Shown: one piece after another, positions 23,601 to 29,830 of the stretch
How positions within the stretch are numbered: the stretch's first letter is position 1
Layout: every line of letters starts with the position of its first letter
Assembly: GCF_000003605.2 (NCBI RefSeq)
Contig: NW_003131855.1
Coordinates: 267,309-311,971, forward strand
Reading direction: 5' to 3'
DNA: 44,663 nucleotides
Origin: Saccoglossus kowalevskii
Taxonomy: Eukaryota > Hemichordata > Enteropneusta > Harrimaniidae
Position numbers and translations under genes: made by a program
The notes under the pieces: generated by a model
Seen by the model: only the letters and a program-made list of their open reading frames with translations
Database searches by the model: none
Told to the model about the DNA's origin: nothing

Positions 23601-25301
23601 TTCCTAGAGGGGTCCCACAATTGAGCAATGTCTTGCAATATACGCAACTCATTTCAAGCCTCATGGAATGGGCGCCATGAGCAAACCAAAACGCCACAGA
23701 CTTTATTGATTTTGGAATTTGCCAAAACCCTGATTCGGTACATGATGCTCAAAGTATGGACTGAAAACCCTGGCGACAGAATCAATACCTTTAGAAAATG
23801 TTCCAGCAGACACGCAAAATGCCGATGGTATTGAGTCTGGTAGCATAGCGGTGACTGTGGGGAGTGTCACTAATAATGAAGCCAAGGAACATCGACGATT
23901 TCAGCGAAGTTGATTAACAACTCATCCATGGCTGAAATACTCGGATGATGAAAATTTGATGTACATGTACTGTAGTTGGTGTGTATTTTCAAAAAATAAT
24001 GCTGCTATGACACGGGGGAAGTAATAATTTGAAAACTAATAGTAATGGAATAAACATATGTTAAACTAATGTGTGATGACTGTATGATTATTTATAAATG
24101 TTAACTAATAAGGGCCGCAATTTTACCTTGATCCAATTTTATTTACCCATTAATGGTTACACCATGGAAATTTTCATCCTTTGACAGGTAGGTGGACATT
24201 TCCCTAACCAATTTACCCCCGGCCCTATTTTATAATTTATGGCCTTGCTTTTTTCAAACAATGGGCCTTTATGGCCCCACAAAAACAGAATCTGGTGAGA
24301 ACACTGTTTACTAGATTACATTTTTTTTAAATGAATAGCATTTCTATTTTATTCAAACGCACTGAGAAAAAATTATTTATTTTGTCTCGGTTAGTATCCA
24401 TAGATGCATTCTGCGATATCTCAGAATGGTAACAGCCATGGAAACTTGTACATTTGTGCTCAAATAGTAGAACAAGGGTCATAAAATCACCCCCCTCCTC
24501 CATACACCCTCCTTTTTGTCATGAAATCAACACAGCATACTCAATGTACACATAGACACTTGTATAAACTTGACTATCATAAAAACTTGTGCTTTCAATT
24601 AGTTCACATATCTACTATATTCTCTAAAGTTAAATCATAGACCCTCTTTTAGAGGGTCTATGGTTAAATATAAACTTTCAGTTTGCAGCAATCCAAAAAA
24701 AAAAGAAAAGTAAGATTGAATCCTTTAATTTGCAGCCTGTAGCACAAACTCCACCCAAGTCAATTTATTATGTTTGTAAACTTCTCATTCAACCTTTGAT
24801 GTTAGATCAAATCATGGCCAATTTTATCAGATGAAAAGTATTTTTGTGCGCAAGAAAAGAATAATTTCCTTGTATATATTGCTACTATTAAGACACACAT
24901 TTCAAAACATTATTTTTTTTTTACTAGCACAAACTGTGTTTCAATTCACATGAGCTTGAGTCCAAATTTAACTGGTATGTCAGTGTATGACAATTATAGC
25001 TTATTAGGAGATGAATGATGTACATGTACCATACTCTTTGTAAAGAGTTCTGTCTGAATCTTGTTTTACTGCATTGTCATTACAGGCTGAGGTTGATGGT
25101 GATGCCACGCTATGCTGTGTACGTAAAGATCCCTCGTTTGCTAAACCCGATGTGCCATTATGCGGTGGAAGCGCTGGCATCTGTCAACATTTTTACGATA
25201 GTGCACCGAGTGGACGCTATGGTACCATGACATATCTTGCAAAGTCAGCAGCCATTATGCTACATTTCCATGACCATAAAAATGACTGTGTCATCAGCTA
25301 A
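2196..25301 (+). CDS. PHKA: phosphorylase b kinase regulatory subunit alpha, 3' part (gene span)
   Basis: This entry spans the visible gene; the exons are listed separately. The product is the large regulatory subunit of phosphorylase kinase, the Ca2+- and cAMP-responsive enzyme that activates glycogen phosphorylase. Thirteen constitutive exons join in phase to give about 761 residues, matching the C-terminal 60% of the roughly 1,240-residue family. Alpha rather than beta is indicated by [16 protein letters not shown], by [15 protein letters not shown] and by [20 protein letters not shown]. The protein ends in CVIS, a CAAX prenylation box. RRxS sites in the exons at 8176 and 22329 resemble the protein kinase A sites of mammalian alpha subunits. 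The N-terminal glucoamylase-like region starts upstream of the window. Introns hold many transposons. Microexons at 5623, 13980 and 18026 may be alternatively spliced. Confidence 0.93.
2331..3112 (+). other. PHKA intron, nothing recognised
   Basis: An intron from GTGAGT to a TTATTATAG acceptor. A 72-codon frame at 2762 has no recognisable content. No repeat element was identified. Confidence 0.7.
3113..3367 (+). CDS. PHKA: PHKA exon, GRP...FTPQF...LALDN region
   Basis: This exon encodes 84 whole codons plus split codons (phase 1 at both ends). Family hallmarks are [21 protein letters not shown], then [17 protein letters not shown], then [15 protein letters not shown]. Animal alpha subunits carry the same order of blocks. 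The acceptor is TTATTATAG and the donor GTAAGT. Start and stop were set by splice signals, not by an ATG. Confidence 0.95.
3626..3800. mobile_element. 175-bp MITE with 18-bp inverted ends
   Basis: The left end TACGGGTGCCTCAAAAGC (3626-3643) is the reverse complement of the right end GCTTTTGAGGCACCCGTA (3783-3800). The interior has no coding sequence; an 85-codon frame over it at 3520 is incidental. No clear target duplication was seen, so the superfamily is unassigned. Confidence 0.8.
4032..4202 (+). CDS. PHKA: PHKA exon, KLQTGY...LSTSC region
   Basis: Phase 1 in, phase 1 out, 56 whole codons. It encodes [19 protein letters not shown] and then [18 protein letters not shown], matching the alpha-subunit block before the variable acidic segment. 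The donor (AGTG|GTTCGT) is weak, which would fit alternative use of the microexon at 5623. Joined directly to 8176 it reads [11 protein letters not shown]. Confidence 0.88.
4938..5150. mobile_element. 213-bp MITE with TACTGTAAA/TTTACAGTA ends
   Basis: It begins TACTGTAAA and ends TTTTACAGTA. Inside, the motif AATTTAGC / GCTAAATT and ACACAGTGAATA recur in inverted orientation, and TA flanks both ends. The termini match those of the foldback family at 6394, 17017, 21189, 31660 and 33632, but the interior differs. It is therefore probably a sister family mobilised by the same transposase. Confidence 0.7.
5623..5640 (+). CDS. PHKA: candidate 18-nt PHKA microexon (VERLIR)
   Basis: The 18 bases TGGAGCGCCTGATTCGAA lie between an acceptor with a pyrimidine tract (TGTCACTTGCAG) and a consensus donor (GTGAGT). 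Inserted between the exons at 4032 and 8176, both phase 1, it keeps the frame and adds VERLIR, turning DDS-G-GEE into DDS-VERLIR-SGEE. It lies where mammalian alpha subunits vary by splicing. Transcript evidence is lacking. Confidence 0.5.
6394..6605 (-). mobile_element. foldback MITE, family A copy 1
   Basis: The 212-bp element has ends TACTGTGGAATATTTTATTT and AATAAAGTATTCTACAGTA. Both are followed inward by TTCGCTGGAATT-type repeats in inverted orientation. Relative to the four other copies it is reversed. It is non-coding and likely a non-autonomous DNA transposon inserted at TA. Confidence 0.88.
8176..8367 (+). CDS. PHKA: PHKA exon, [11 protein letters not shown] and RRRSS segment
   Basis: Phase 1 in and out. 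It encodes [19 protein letters not shown], which corresponds to the GDEVARYLDHLL block of mammalian alpha, followed by a Pro-rich, basic linker with [15 protein letters not shown] is a good protein kinase A type consensus. The acceptor is TCTCCTAG and the donor GTAGAT. The frame on the opposite strand is a shadow of this exon. Confidence 0.9.
8368..10433 (+). other. PHKA intron with poly-T/poly-G tract
   Basis: There is no recognised coding sequence. The main feature is the T12-G12 tract at 9042-9065. An 89-codon frame at 8750 has no recognisable content. Confidence 0.7.
9042..9065 (+). repeat. T12-G12 homopolymer junction
   Basis: About twelve T are followed directly by twelve G. A similar T10-G10 junction occurs at 14537-14556, and an 11-G run at 16764-16774. 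They may be simple-sequence slippage products or transposon tails. They are G-quadruplex candidates on the RNA-like strand. Confidence 0.85.
10434..10668 (+). CDS. PHKA: PHKA exon, [22 protein letters not shown] region
   Basis: Phase 1 in, phase 2 out, 77 whole codons. It begins with a Ser/Pro/Lys-rich stretch ([17 protein letters not shown]) and ends with the conserved [20 protein letters not shown]. In mammalian alpha the matching block is LKETSSLQEQADILY. The donor GTAAGT is contiguous with the frame. Confidence 0.94.
10669..11897 (+). other. PHKA intron with an interspersed repeat
   Basis: It holds one copy of the repeat that recurs inverted at 25463-25759 (listed separately). No other element or coding sequence was recognised. 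Confidence 0.7.
11223..11508 (+). repeat. interspersed repeat, plus-oriented copy
   Basis: About 290 bp sharing long matches, such as GCGCCACCAAGTGGGGGAGA, with the reverse complement of 25463-25759. The 97-codon frame across it is repeat-derived. The family is unknown. Confidence 0.85.
11898..11976 (+). CDS. PHKA: PHKA exon, KGPKWDTEI...LLIELYYK region
   Basis: A short exon (26 codons plus one completing base), phase 2 in and 0 out. It encodes [20 protein letters not shown] and then LIELYYK. Mammalian alpha has KGPDWNTEL...LLTELYGK here. Acceptor TATTAACAG, donor GTGAGA. Confidence 0.93.
11977..16238 (+). other. PHKA intron with a candidate microexon
   Basis: The longest PHKA intron, 4.3 kb. 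It holds the microexon candidate at 13980-14006, a T-G homopolymer tract at 14537-14560 and a GTCCGTCGTCCGTGTCC tract near 13257. The latter resembles the repeat at 18630-19850. The rest is AT-rich with no recognised coding sequence. Confidence 0.7.
13980..14006 (+). CDS. PHKA: candidate 27-nt PHKA microexon (AARDSNEVK)
   Basis: The segment lies between the acceptor TTGATCTCAG and the donor GTAACT. It is exactly nine codons, phase 0 on both sides, as are the flanking exons (11976 ends at 0, 16239 begins at 0). It changes LYYK-AGHMKHW to [20 protein letters not shown]. Known alpha subunits lack an insert there as far as I recall, so it is most likely an alternative exon. There is no transcript proof. 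Confidence 0.5.
16239..16475 (+). CDS. PHKA: PHKA exon, [16 protein letters not shown]...[10 protein letters not shown] region
   Basis: Exactly 79 codons, phase 0/0. It encodes [20 protein letters not shown], then [20 protein letters not shown], then [11 protein letters not shown] and a tail ending in VLTQ. This is one of the best conserved alpha-subunit blocks. Acceptor CTTTCTAG, donor GTAAAT. Its last roughly 30 bases and donor are repeated twice downstream. Confidence 0.96.
16438..16590 (+). repeat. tandem duplication of a PHKA exon end and donor
   Basis: The segment GATAGCAGTACAGCAGTACT through CACACAG|GTAAATTTAATAATACACTG is repeated 58 bp downstream almost exactly. A third, shortened copy (GGAGATAGCAGTGCTCGCACAG|GTATTA) follows after another 50 bp. 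Potential donors therefore lie at 16476, 16534 and 16584. Reading past the first reaches an in-frame TAG at 16509-16511, so only the first keeps the long frame. Confidence 0.93.
16476..17315 (+). other. PHKA intron with G-run and MITE
   Basis: It contains the donor repeats, an 11-G run at 16764-16774 and the foldback MITE at 17017-17215. The frames at 16880 and 17137 run through the MITE and are not coding. Confidence 0.75.
17017..17215 (+). mobile_element. foldback MITE, family A copy 2
   Basis: It begins TACTGTGGAATACTTATTTT and ends AATAAAGTATTTTTAC. The internal order (AAAATCCAGTGAATATACC, TTTACATTCAACTCATCA, then AAAATTAATTCCAGC) matches copies 4 and 5. The right end is slightly degraded. 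Confidence 0.85.
17316..17445 (+). CDS. PHKA: PHKA exon, [18 protein letters not shown] region
   Basis: Phase 0 in, 1 out, 43 codons. It encodes [20 protein letters not shown] and then [19 protein letters not shown]. Mammalian alpha has FRLRIGLIIQVMATELA. Acceptor CCCATCACAG, donor GTCAGT. Confidence 0.96.
17752..17850 (+). CDS. PHKA: PHKA exon, [24 protein letters not shown]
   Basis: Phase 1 in and out, 32 whole codons. It encodes [20 protein letters not shown] and then [12 protein letters not shown], nearly identical to the family block ending in GKEFGV. Acceptor CCATTGACAG, donor GTATGT. The 306-base intron before it (17446-17751) holds nothing notable. Confidence 0.96.
18026..18061 (+). 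CDS. PHKA: candidate 36-nt PHKA microexon
   Basis: The acceptor AATTCGCTAG and donor GTATGT bound 36 bases, phase 1 on both sides, matching the neighbouring exons. It would insert twelve residues ([12 protein letters not shown]) after GKEFGVTS and before VHPTITNHS, at the start of the regulatory, phosphorylated linker. Mammalian alpha reads straight from GV(E)RS to VRPTDS, so I infer a cassette exon. Confidence 0.55.
18630..19850 (+). repeat. nested GTCCGTCCG / ATGGCCGACTGGCAGCCATC repeat block
   Basis: A unit of about 490 bp occurs twice (compare 18700 and 19190: TCAGAATCC...GACATATGCACATGCAG). Inside, a module of about 120 bp recurs several times (TTTTGGACATGCTTTGTCAG...ATGGTCGACTGGCAGCCATC). 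GTCC-rich simple sequence fills 19076-19190. Frames at 18565, 19333 and 19364 translate the module repeatedly (FWTC.VSFHSNL...MLGYMSMTI) and are repeat-derived. Diverged GGCCGCCAT-type relatives lie at 33850 and 36005. Confidence 0.85.
20617..20650. repeat. TA microsatellite with TG tail
   Basis: About twelve TA units are followed by four TG units in a PHKA intron. It is likely length-polymorphic. Confidence 0.95.
21037..21140 (+). CDS. PHKA: PHKA exon, start of the regulatory linker
   Basis: Phase 1 in, 0 out, 34 whole codons. It encodes [20 protein letters not shown] and then [15 protein letters not shown]. Mammalian alpha has VRPTDSNVS...TGIMQLKSEIK, so length and order agree. Acceptor TCATTTGCAG, donor GTACTG. 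Confidence 0.92.
21141..22328 (+). other. PHKA intron with a foldback MITE
   Basis: The MITE at 21189-21389 begins only 48 bases after the donor. The rest, about 21390-22328, shows no coding sequence; the frame at 22107 runs into the next exon out of phase. Confidence 0.75.
21189..21389 (+). mobile_element. foldback MITE, family A copy 3
   Basis: Ends TACTGTAGAATACTTTATTT and ATAAAAGATATTACAGTA. The interior is more diverged than in the other copies, with a shortened AATAAA-rich middle. It lies close to the 5' end of the intron. Confidence 0.85.
22329..22505 (+). CDS. PHKA: PHKA exon, RRCSV site and [20 protein letters not shown]
   Basis: Exactly 59 codons, phase 0/0. It begins [16 protein letters not shown], aligning with the mammalian RRLSIS phosphorylation segment. 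It continues to [20 protein letters not shown] and [11 protein letters not shown], the strongest alpha/beta family signature. Acceptor TATGTCAATAG, donor GTAATA. The minus-strand frame over it is a shadow. Confidence 0.97.
22506..23051 (+). other. PHKA intron, nothing recognised
   Basis: A short intron with a minus-strand frame at 22588-22806 that has no recognisable content. Confidence 0.7.
23052..23309 (+). CDS. PHKA: PHKA exon, [15 protein letters not shown] region
   Basis: Exactly 86 codons, phase 0/0. It encodes [11 protein letters not shown], then [20 protein letters not shown] and [20 protein letters not shown], ending at IFLKQQ. The [15 protein letters not shown] motif separates alpha from beta, which has a different sequence here. 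Acceptor CATTTCAG, donor GTAAGT. Confidence 0.97.
23439..24306 (+). mobile_element. hAT-like element with transposase relic
   Basis: The ends are CAGTGTTCTCACCAG and CTGGTGAGAACACTG, a perfect 15-bp inverted repeat of the CAGTG...CACTG kind typical of hAT transposons. TTTACT flanks both sides (23433-23438 and 24307-24312), a 6-bp duplication, shorter than the usual 8. At about 23902-23993 the plus strand encodes [20 protein letters not shown] followed by SWC. This resembles the zinc-finger start of hAT transposases (W-L-...-C-x-x-C), interrupted by a TGA where Trp is expected. The element is dead. Confidence 0.85.
24636..24662. repeat. perfect 12-bp hairpin, 3-nt loop
   Basis: CATAGACCCTCT, then TTT, then AGAGGGTCTATG. 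It lies alone in the last PHKA intron and has no flanking U-run beyond its loop. Confidence 0.9.
25086..25301 (+). CDS. PHKA: PHKA last exon with CAAX box CVIS
   Basis: 71 codons and TAA, phase 0. It encodes [20 protein letters not shown], then [20 protein letters not shown] and a tail ending NDCVIS. Mammalian alpha has [19 protein letters not shown] followed by a CAAX cysteine. From that conserved block to the end both have 20 residues, so the prenylation cysteine is positionally conserved. Final Ser favours farnesylation. Acceptor CATTACAG. Confidence 0.97.
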   Translation, partial: AEVDGDATLCCVRKDPSFAKPDVPLCGGSAGICQHFYDSAPSGRYGTMTYLAKSAAIMLHFHDHKNDCVIS

Positions 25302-27238
25302 GGATACTGTTACAAGCAGTAAATACCCTGTAAATTATAAAGTTACCAGTTGTAGACGAAAATTTCGGTGTGTTTCGAATCCCACCTAAGTAATTTCTTT
25401 AACATGACAGTAATGTGTTTCTAATGCAGAAATATGGTACATGTACCATAGTTGTTGTCATGGAACAGGGATTTTTTTAAACAAGGGAACAGTGGCGCAG
25501 CAGCCTCATGCCATGGCCATGCAGCCCTGGGGAGCAGATCCTCAGGCAACCATAAAATTCCGATTGACCAGGGATCACATGTGGCCTCAGTCTTCAACTG
25601 TGACCTGTCTGATATTAATTTTGGCCCCAAGGAAGCCATTTTAACTTAAAATTATCAAAAACTCCACATCCTGGTAGGGAGAACCCTATCTCCCCCACTT
25701 GGTGGCGCCGCTGAATTGCAGTACTCCATCTTGCAGTTTTTTTCTGGAAAAAACCCCTGTGGAAGTATGTAAGATGGTGTGTATGAAAGCTGTAACCTAT
25801 GTGGCAGAGGTTGCCATAAATTGGTAAATTAGAAGCAATATTTATCAGGTTCTAGCCAGCTTTTGTTGAGAAATCATTGTTCTGCAGTTGTCACAGATAC
25901 CTATTCTTTCTTTTTATACTTAAATATGTGTATGATACTGAAGGCTGCTACTAAAATGAAGGATTATTATTTGTGTTTTTAATGGCACATTCTCACTCTC
26001 TAACTCCCGGCTGGATCTTTATGCTGTAGTTATCAAGCATAATGGTAGTAAATGTTTACTGCTGTCTTACTGCTATGTTTAGTTCATATGTAAATAGTAC
26101 ATTGAATTGTGCTTTTTTTATGTTATTTTTTACAGTATGGAACAACAAGATACTTTTTTTAATTTTTTTTTTAAATTACCTACTGCACAGATTATTTTTG
26201 CATTTAATAAAGGGGGGGAAACTCAATTGAAATATGAATAGGTATGCATTCCAGAGGGGGCAAGTAATTTGGTCTTGATTCCTATAACCTGTCAGTTCTC
26301 TTTATCAAGCACTGCAAACAATCCGACAAGTTCTGAAAATAAATTGGAACAACTTAATTTGAAATCTGAATCTGTACAACCCATTTTTCAATTGACAACC
26401 CTCCGCCCCCCGCCTTGAATTGTATAAAGCAAAATGATTACCGTATTCATCAATAAACTAGTCTTGAGTTCCGCCATAACCTTGAAAACTCTGATGTACA
26501 AAAAGTACCAAGCAACAACAAAATTACACAAGCTAGAAATAAATCTCCCATTTTTGCACAAAAACTGACTGATGTCGCTTTAACTTGAAACTTGTTTATT
26601 GAGTTTTAGTAATAGCCTGTTGATGTGTATGTGTGACCTGTTACATTTCATGTAACTAACTGTACAGTACTTGAGTAAGCACCATTTTCCTACCTCATTG
26701 TGATGTGTTTTGGGAATCCTGCAGTTTTACTCTGAATTGTCAGTCTATGTGGCCCACTTAAACTTGTATACCATTATTTCTTTGATATCCCACAATAAAA
26801 ACAAACATATACCTAGTCTTAAATAATGAAAATACAAAATTCACTATGAAGTAAAATCAAACATAAGGAATTTAAGTTGCCAGGAACTTGCATAAATAAT
26901 TATTACACATAATTCTTTCAATTTAAATATATAAACATAATATTTAAATATATCTGATATTTTGGTGATACACAGTACTTGTTCATATTGTTATGGAACA
27001 AGTTATACATCTGTAATTAGTATGTCATTGTCCAGTTCGATTTTTTCTGAAACTAGACAGATTATTGTTGCAGAGATTAAGGGAGGACTTTGCTGTGGTT
27101 TGATAGATTTAGTATTTTAATTTAGTACTCAAATTGTGTATGAGTGTTCATTTGCTGGCAAGTGATAAACTTATGTATCTTCATGCCCTTTAAATTTTGT
27201 ATTGTTGAAAATAATTCTTTTCTATTTACACTTGAGTG
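25302..27238. other. PHKA 3' flank or 3' UTR
   Basis: Follows the PHKA stop. It holds the inverted repeat copy at 25463-25759. Several AATAAA motifs occur (near 26206, 26336, 26791) but none is clearly the cleavage signal. No further coding sequence was recognised. Confidence 0.6.
25463..25759 (-). repeat. interspersed repeat, minus-oriented copy
   Basis: Reverse-complement relative of 11223-11508, about 75-80% alike by eye. Both copies would be in the PHKA primary transcript in opposite orientation if the 3' UTR extends this far. Frames at 25421-25649 belong to the repeat. Confidence 0.85.
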
Positions 27239-28052
27239 CAATCTGATTAAAATCTGATGTAGTGTACGGGCTTTAATTATTTTGGCTATAAACTTATTTT
27301 AATTTTATTTTTTATTACTTTTGTTATTAATGCCCTTTTATTTTATTTATTTTATTATTTTACTTTGATTTTGATTTTGTGATTTTTTTTAATTCCGCCC
27401 TACCTACATCTGATCCGACGCCTATGTAAGTCCCGTTCAAATCTCGCGTAAGTAACAGCCAATCACAGCCCCCCTTTTATACAGGCTGTCGGTTGCTTAC
27501 TTNNNNNNNNNNNNNNNNNNNNNNNNNNNNNNNNNNNNNNNNNNNNNNNNNNCAGGCGACTGGAAAAAGACACTGGTGTTCGGTCGAAACGGTGGAAACA
27601 AAATCGTCACTCCCAGAATAACTATGCAAAATAACGATCTAAAGTCGAACCATTCGAGCCACAATATTAACATAAAAATGACTTTCGTTGCATTTGACAA
27701 TGATAAACTTACCGTAAAGCCGTGTTATTCTCGGTCGCTAACGTCGGTATAATCCGCCATTTTATTTGAGTGTTTGCCACCCGACTCCGCCCGGTGACGT
27801 CATCATGTGCGCTATAGAAGGAGGTCTGTGATTCGTTGACTAAAATCGTCGATAGTGGGTCTCGTTGAAATCTCGTTACATAGGCATCGGCTCAGATGTA
27901 GGTAGGGCAGAATTAAAAAAAAATCACAAAATCAAAGTAAAATAATAAAATTAAAAGGCATTAATAACAAAAGTAATAAAAAATAAAATTAAAATAAGTT
28001 TATAGCCAAAATAATTAAAGCCCGTACACTACATCAGATTTTAATCAGATTG
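27239..28052. mobile_element. Mutator-like element with long inverted repeats
   Basis: The left end CAATCTGATTAAAATCTGAT (27239 onward) is the reverse complement of the right end (to 28052). The two arms match for about 190 bp, inward to the GCCTATGTAA motif. The element is flanked by a perfect 9-bp duplication, ACTTGAGTG, at 27230-27238 and 28053-28061. Long terminal repeats and 9-bp duplications are the Mutator (MULE) pattern. The interior has a 50-N gap (27503-27552) and about 400 bp of GC-richer sequence with no transposase seen, so it is likely non-autonomous. Confidence 0.9.
27503..27552. other. assembly gap of 50 N
   Basis: Unknown bases just inside the left arm of the Mutator-like element. 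Its hairpin-prone arms may explain the gap. The true interior may be longer than shown. Confidence 0.99.
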
Positions 28053-28061
28053 ACTTGAGTG

Positions 28062-29460
28062 ATGTACACCATATTTTGTCTATTAGAGGCGCATGTGCTT
28101 ACGTACATGTAACTCTATTTAACTGACTTGTACATGCTACGACATATATTTAACACATATATTTTTAGCTTTTATGCAAGTCTATTGTATAGTATTATAG
28201 CATGTATATTTGGGTTATTTCTCATGCTAAAACTGTTGAATCTTAACCTTGTAGCAGACTTGCCGAGTGAAGAGGATTGTCTCACCACAGTCAGCTGAAT
28301 ATTTACTGCAAATGTAGTACCTTTTGATCAAAACTGTAAAGTTTTATATTATTATCAAAGCCAATACTGTTTCTGGTATTAGTCTTATTTTTGTGTGTGT
28401 ACTGCCATAGTTGTTTTTCACCGATTGCTATGTAATTTATATAACATTTTGTAAGTTCACACTATCATGTATTGAGGTTATGCTTTCATTTCAAGGATAT
28501 GAAGTAAATGTCATGACGACAAAAGCTCTTAGTACATCACTTCAGTGGATTCCCAACGATGTATATTATAAATACCAGTATAAAAAACATCTAAAAAAAT
28601 ATTTGGGTGTATTTTGCAGTGCAAATTGTTTTATTTGTAAATAAAGATTTTTTTTTTGAAAGAAAAGTGTTCTTTTATCAGCGAAATCCTTAGAAATTTG
28701 ATAAAATTGTAAAGTATAGTGAGAATGTAGAAAAATCTATGAATAAGATTAGTGAATTTGTCTGAATGTTGTGAGCGGACCTCGCCTATGGTTCAGTCTG
28801 TGCATGCATGTTGCCATGGCAATGTACTGATGTCATGGAGATTATCAATCAGTGATGACACAGAATTCTTGGTTGGCCACGTAGTTGCATAGTGATTCTT
28901 AGGTGTACTTGGAATGGCTGAATTCCTGGAATAATCAACTGACATTAGTTTAATGAAGAAAATGCATTCATCTAATTATTTCTGATATCTCAAAAAAAAT
29001 CAGATCTAAATTGACCTCGTAGTAGACCTGCTCTGGAATCGGACTGCAGATTGAGTATTATAAACTTCAATACTGTGGATTACATTGTTTTCATATTGAG
29101 TATCTCAAATAGCAGACCAATTTTAATCACCAAGCTTTTTGTTTGAAAGGCTAATCTTAAATTAACTTTGAGTATGCCTCCAAAAAAATTAAATTTTTTT
29201 TATTTCTTTCTCCCTAGGCTGCTTTTAGATAGTTATGTTTCTCCTATGTTTAAACAACCCATAGGCAAGCCTAAAAATGTAACTACTAAATGTATCAGTC
29301 TGCCATTTCAAAACCACCTTGTTTCCCTCAAATTATATTCACAACTCAACTCTGCCTTATTTGCGTATTAAATAAAAGATGTCAGATTCTGAAACTGAAA
29401 CATGTGAAATTGTGTTTCATGATTTATGTGTAATGTTTGCAAATGATAAATCCAGCCACG
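28062..29460. other. intergenic region; possible PHKA 3' end
   Basis: After an acceptor-like TTAACCTTGTAG, a short frame of 20 codons and TAG lies at 28255-28317 (CAG or ACT start). An AATAAA is at 28640-28645 before an A/T-rich stretch. This could be an alternative last exon or the end of the PHKA 3' UTR. The rest is unremarkable. Confidence 0.4.
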
Positions 29461-29830
29461 TTGGAAATATGGCTCCAAAAACTGCATTCATTTAAAACTA
29501 AATGGCCATCAATCGGCCATTTTGTATATAAAAAAATATATGCAAGAAGGACAAATTACGTTCAATGGACATACAAAGTTTTAATGAAATGTGTCCATGC
29601 ATGACCAAGATCTCAGTCTGGAGTGGCAGAAATGATTGATTTTTAGACACTAAAATAGCCAACGTTAAAATGGCAGTCAGTCTATCATTTTCAATCTGAT
29701 GCCAAAAAAATGATGCACATCATGAAACAAATGCATATGTATGATATGTGTTCATGAGGTTTGAATGAAATCGGCCAAGGCATGTCTGAAATGCAGGTGG
29801 AGACAATGTCTGAGCAGGGACTAAAAAGTT
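29461..29830. repeat. diverged interspersed repeat (AAAATGGC...CAAATGCATATG)
   Basis: It shares blocks with 36005-36200: CAAATGCAT(A/G)T, then a GAGGTTTGAATG stretch. It is also related to 33850-33995. The family is unknown and has no ends that I could define. Confidence 0.55.

Larger units (their letters stand above)
23310..25085 (+). other. last PHKA intron, half filled by a hAT-like element
   Basis: It contains the 868-bp element at 23439-24306 and the 27-base hairpin at 24636-24662. Sequence from 24663 to 25085 holds nothing else recognised. Confidence 0.75.

Noticed and set aside
24636-24662. Hairpin as microRNA precursor or terminator
   Set aside because: Twelve-base arms with a 3-nt loop are too short for a microRNA precursor, and bacterial-type terminators do not apply here.
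27497-27700. Minus-strand frame running into the N gap
   Set aside because: A third of it is unknown bases, and it lies inside a transposon with no transposase similarity.
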